Shown here: piece by piece, positions 7,057 through 8,321 of the stretch | Layout: each line of letters opens with the position of its first letter | How positions within the stretch are numbered: the stretch's first letter is position 1 | Assembly (NCBI GenBank): GCA_900554705.1 | Contig: USIH01000098.1 | Span: 1-8,321, forward strand | Direction: 5' to 3' | Source: an uncultured Eubacteriales bacterium | GTDB lineage: Bacteria; Bacillota; Clostridia; Oscillospirales; Oscillospiraceae | DNA: 8,321 nucleotides | The notes under the pieces: generated by a model | Seen by the model: only the letters and a program-made list of their open reading frames with translations | Databases searched by the model: none | What the model was told of the DNA's origin: nothing | Translations under genes and position numbers: made by a program

Positions 7057-7070
7057 ATAGGTAAGCCTAT
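7057..7070. promoter_or_regulatory. Candidate operator at the nucleoside hydrolase transcription start
   Basis: An inverted repeat ATAGG-TAAG-CCTAT lies immediately downstream of, and overlapping by 2 bp, the -10 box of the minus-strand operon, spanning the expected start site. A dimeric repressor bound here would block initiation. The half-site AGG-N4-CCT loosely recalls DtxR-type sites (TTAGG...CCTAA), but it is short and the match may be fortuitous. Confidence 0.4.
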
Positions 7071-7097
7071 TTTAATTCATTTTGTTTCTTCTGTCAA
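7069..7097 (-). promoter_or_regulatory. Near-consensus promoter for the hydrolase-hydrolase-uvrB operon
   Basis: On the minus strand a perfect TTGACA (7097-7092) is followed by a 17-bp spacer and TAAAAT (7074-7069). The start would fall near 7062, leaving a leader of about 24 nt with the Shine-Dalgarno at 7046-7052. This is the only convincing promoter found for the three genes. Confidence 0.85.
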
Positions 7098-7113
7098 TGC
7101 GCTTGCAATGCGC
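7095..7113 (+). repeat. CAATGCGC direct repeat spanning both divergent -35 boxes
   Basis: CAATGCGC occurs at 7095-7102 and again at 7106-7113, an 11-bp period of about one helical turn. The first copy overlaps the minus-strand -35 (7092-7097) and the second overlaps the plus-strand -35 (7103-7108). Its position suggests a regulator site acting on both promoters; no regulator gene is in the window. Confidence 0.55.
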
Positions 7114-7131
7114 GGGAAACTATGGTACGAT
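7103..7131 (+). promoter_or_regulatory. Promoter for the PTS EIIC-type permease
   Basis: TTGCAA (7103-7108), a 17-bp spacer and TACGAT (7126-7131), preceded by TG one base upstream (TGGTACGAT, extended -10). It lies back-to-back with the hydrolase operon promoter, with 5 bp between the two -35 boxes. The leader is about 22 nt and holds the GAGAGGGG Shine-Dalgarno. Confidence 0.75.
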
Positions 7132-7159
7132 TGACCCAAAGAAGAGAGGGGTGTTACCC

Positions 7160-8206
7160 ATGAGAGATTTTTTGAAGCGCAAAAAGATCAACCTGTCTTG
7201 GAAAAACTATTTTGTCACGGCGATGGGCGCAATGGCGCAGGGGCTGTTTGCCTCGCTGCTCATCGGCACGATCCTGAACACACTCGGGCAGAAGCTCTCG
7301 ATCGCCTTCCTGTGTGACATCGCGGGCTACGCCATGAACGGCGCGACGGTCGGCGCGGCGATCGGCATTTCCGTCGCCTTCGCCCTCAAGGCGGAGGGGC
7401 TGGTGCTGCTCTCCTGCACCGTCGTCGGGGCGCTGGGCTACCAGCTCGGTGCGCAGATCGACGGCGGCATGGTCACGGCAGGCCCCGCCGGTGCGTTTTT
7501 TGCCGTGCTCGTCGCCTGCGAGCTGGGCAAGCTCGTCTATCAGGAGACGAAGGTGGACATTCTCGTCACGCCCCTGACCGTCATCCTCACCGGCTACGGC
7601 GCGGCGCGCCTGCTCTGCCCGCTCGTCGCCTATGCGATGTACTATCTCGGCGACTTTATCAACAGTGCTACGCAGATCCAGCCCTTCTTCATGGGCATCG
7701 TCGTGTCCGTCACGGTGGGGATCCTGCTGACGCTTCCCATCAGCTCCGCCGCCATCTGCGCCATGATCGGCATCTCCGGCCTCGCGGGCGGCGCGGCGAC
7801 CGTCGGCTGCTGCTGTCAGATGGTCGGCTTTGCCGTGATGAGCTTCCGTGAAAACCGCTGGAGCGGTCTGGTCGCGCAGGGACTCGGCACCTCCATGCTC
7901 CAGATGGGCAACATCGTCCGCAGACCGGTCATCTGGCTGCCGACGATCCTCTCGTCGGCCATCCTCGGCCCCGTGTCGACCCTTCTGTTCCGCCTTGAAA
8001 ACGTCGGTGTGTCCGCCGGTATGGGCACGTGCGGTCTGGTCGGGCCGCTGGGTGTCGTGACCGCAATGGGCGAGATGACGGCGCGCGACTGGACGGGACT
8101 TGTGCTGCTGTGCTTTGTGCTGCCCGCCGTCGTCACGCTGCTGCTCAGCGAGCTGATGCGCCGTCTCGGCTGGATCCGCGCGGGCGACCTGACGCTCCCG
8201 CAGTAA
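7160..8206 (+). CDS. Orphan PTS EIIC-type membrane permease (PTS_EIIC_2 family)
   Basis: A 348-residue polytopic membrane protein with around eight to ten hydrophobic segments. It matches, by recognition, the stand-alone clostridial PTS_EIIC_2 family (which includes PfoR-like proteins): AMGAMAQGLFASLLIGTI near residues 21-38, ELGKLVYQETKVDILVTP (121-138), TLPISSAAI (191-199), GTSMLQMGNIV (243-253) and GMGTCGLVG (287-295). EIIC proteins carry sugars across the membrane using phosphate relayed by EIIA/EIIB, but no such partner is encoded here, so transport mode and substrate are unknown. The frame is open back to 7082, but the ATG at 7160 follows GAGAGGGG by 8 nt and begins the family's MRDFLKRKK-like N-terminus; the upstream part overlaps the promoter. 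It is divergent from the nucleoside hydrolase operon. Confidence 0.88.
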   Translation: MRDFLKRKKINLSWKNYFVTAMGAMAQGLFASLLIGTILNTLGQKLSIAFLCDIAGYAMNGATVGAAIGISVAFALKAEGLVLLSCTVVGALGYQLGAQIDGGMVTAGPAGAFFAVLVACELGKLVYQETKVDILVTPLTVILTGYGAARLLCPLVAYAMYYLGDFINSATQIQPFFMGIVVSVTVGILLTLPISSAAICAMIGISGLAGGAATVGCCCQMVGFAVMSFRENRWSGLVAQGLGTSMLQMGNIVRRPVIWLPTILSSAILGPVSTLLFRLENVGVSAGMGTCGLVGPLGVVTAMGEMTARDWTGLVLLCFVLPAVVTLLLSELMRRLGWIRAGDLTLPQ

Positions 8207-8213
8207 AATAAAA

Positions 8214-8237
8214 CGGGCTGCCTTAAAAGGCAGCCCG
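8214..8237. terminator. Hairpin after the PTS permease gene
   Basis: CGGGCTGCC (8214-8222) pairs perfectly with GGCAGCCCG (8229-8237) around TTAAAA, whose ends can add two A-T pairs. It lies 7 nt after the stop codon. On the plus strand no T-run follows; the 35-bp repeat begins 1 nt later. On the minus strand it is followed by TTTTATTTTA, so by form it is a better terminator for transcripts entering from the right. Confidence 0.75.
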
Positions 8238-8238
8238 C

Positions 8239-8273
8239 CAGACTGTCAAAAAAGTCCGTAACCGTCAAAATAG
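8239..8273 (-). repeat. 35-bp repeat, right copy (inverted relative to 21-55)
   Basis: An exact reverse complement of 21-55, lying 1 nt after the gene-end hairpin at 8214-8237. Relative to the neighbouring gene it has the same order and orientation as the left copy: stop codon, hairpin, repeat. Sequence beyond it (8274 onward) does not match the left copy's outer flank (1-20), which sets the repeat boundary. Confidence 0.9.
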
Positions 8274-8302
8274 TTTCACTATTTTGTAAAAATCTGACGG
8301 TT
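8260..8302. other. Nested inverted repeat at the right edge
   Basis: AACCGTC (8260-8266) pairs with GACGGTT (8296-8302), and inside it AAAATAG (8267-8273) pairs with CTATTTT (8279-8285) around TTTCA, leaving a 10-nt bulge (8286-8295). The left arms are the outer half of the 35-bp repeat. Read on the minus strand this structure is followed by ACGGAC and then TTTTTT, the form of a terminator or the end of a hairpin-type repeat element. The window ends before the full element can be seen. Confidence 0.5.
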
Positions 8303-8321
8303 GAATTTCAAAACGCTGAAA

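Noticed and set aside
7082..7159. Longer permease start at 7082
   Set aside because: The extension would lie across the promoter and Shine-Dalgarno; the ATG at 7160 has the good ribosome binding site.
7816..8268. Minus-strand frame starting inside the right 35-bp repeat
   Set aside because: It crosses a terminator hairpin and runs antisense to the permease gene without a ribosome binding site or domain.
21..8273. A complete composite transposon or genomic island bounded by the inverted repeats
   Set aside because: No transposase, integrase or target-site duplication is visible, and the enclosed genes are core-like (uvrB, salvage, envelope). The repeats themselves are kept as a finding.

Overview
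The window looks like chromosomal DNA from a GC-rich member of the Clostridia (Firmicutes), most likely an Oscillospiraceae/Ruminococcaceae-type gut anaerobe. The reasons are the strong GGAGG-type ribosome binding sites, sigma-A-like promoters, a VanW/G5-type cell-wall protein with a Thr-Glu-Pro tail, a stand-alone PTS_EIIC_2 permease and a short acidic-tailed protein of a kind I associate with this group. The taxon is an inference; no rRNA or marker gene is present. Coding DNA is clearly GC-rich, while both ends and the two divergent intergenic regions are AT-rich.

Layout, left to right. Positions 21-55 carry a 35-bp sequence that recurs, perfectly inverted, at 8239-8273. A hairpin follows, then a GtrA-family membrane protein (minus, 97-522). 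A 279-bp divergent intergenic region holds a promoter for each side and two hairpin/T-tract structures. A large membrane-anchored VanW-domain protein (plus, 802-2943) ends in a (S/T/P)TEP repeat tail. Next come a GC-rich terminator hairpin, a 43-aa small protein gene (plus, 3044-3175) and a compact shared terminator (3178-3215).

The central minus-strand operon reads from 7038 to 3219: a RihB-like nucleoside hydrolase, a RihC-like nucleoside hydrolase and uvrB. The first two genes are 3 bp apart and the second overlaps uvrB by 14 bp, so all three are probably transcribed together and translationally coupled. The operon has a near-consensus promoter (TTGACA, 17 bp, TAAAAT) set back-to-back with the promoter of a plus-strand orphan PTS EIIC-type permease (7160-8206). 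The two -35 boxes lie 5 bp apart and an 8-bp direct repeat with an 11-bp period covers both. This suggests that nucleoside salvage/repair and the permease respond to a common regulator.

I found no transposase, integrase, CRISPR array, tRNA, rRNA or recognisable defence or biosynthetic system. The most unusual signals are the 35-bp inverted repeats placed directly after gene-end hairpins at both window ends, the pairing of two nucleoside hydrolases with uvrB, and the interlocked divergent promoters. Most of the remaining content is ordinary housekeeping and cell-envelope genes.
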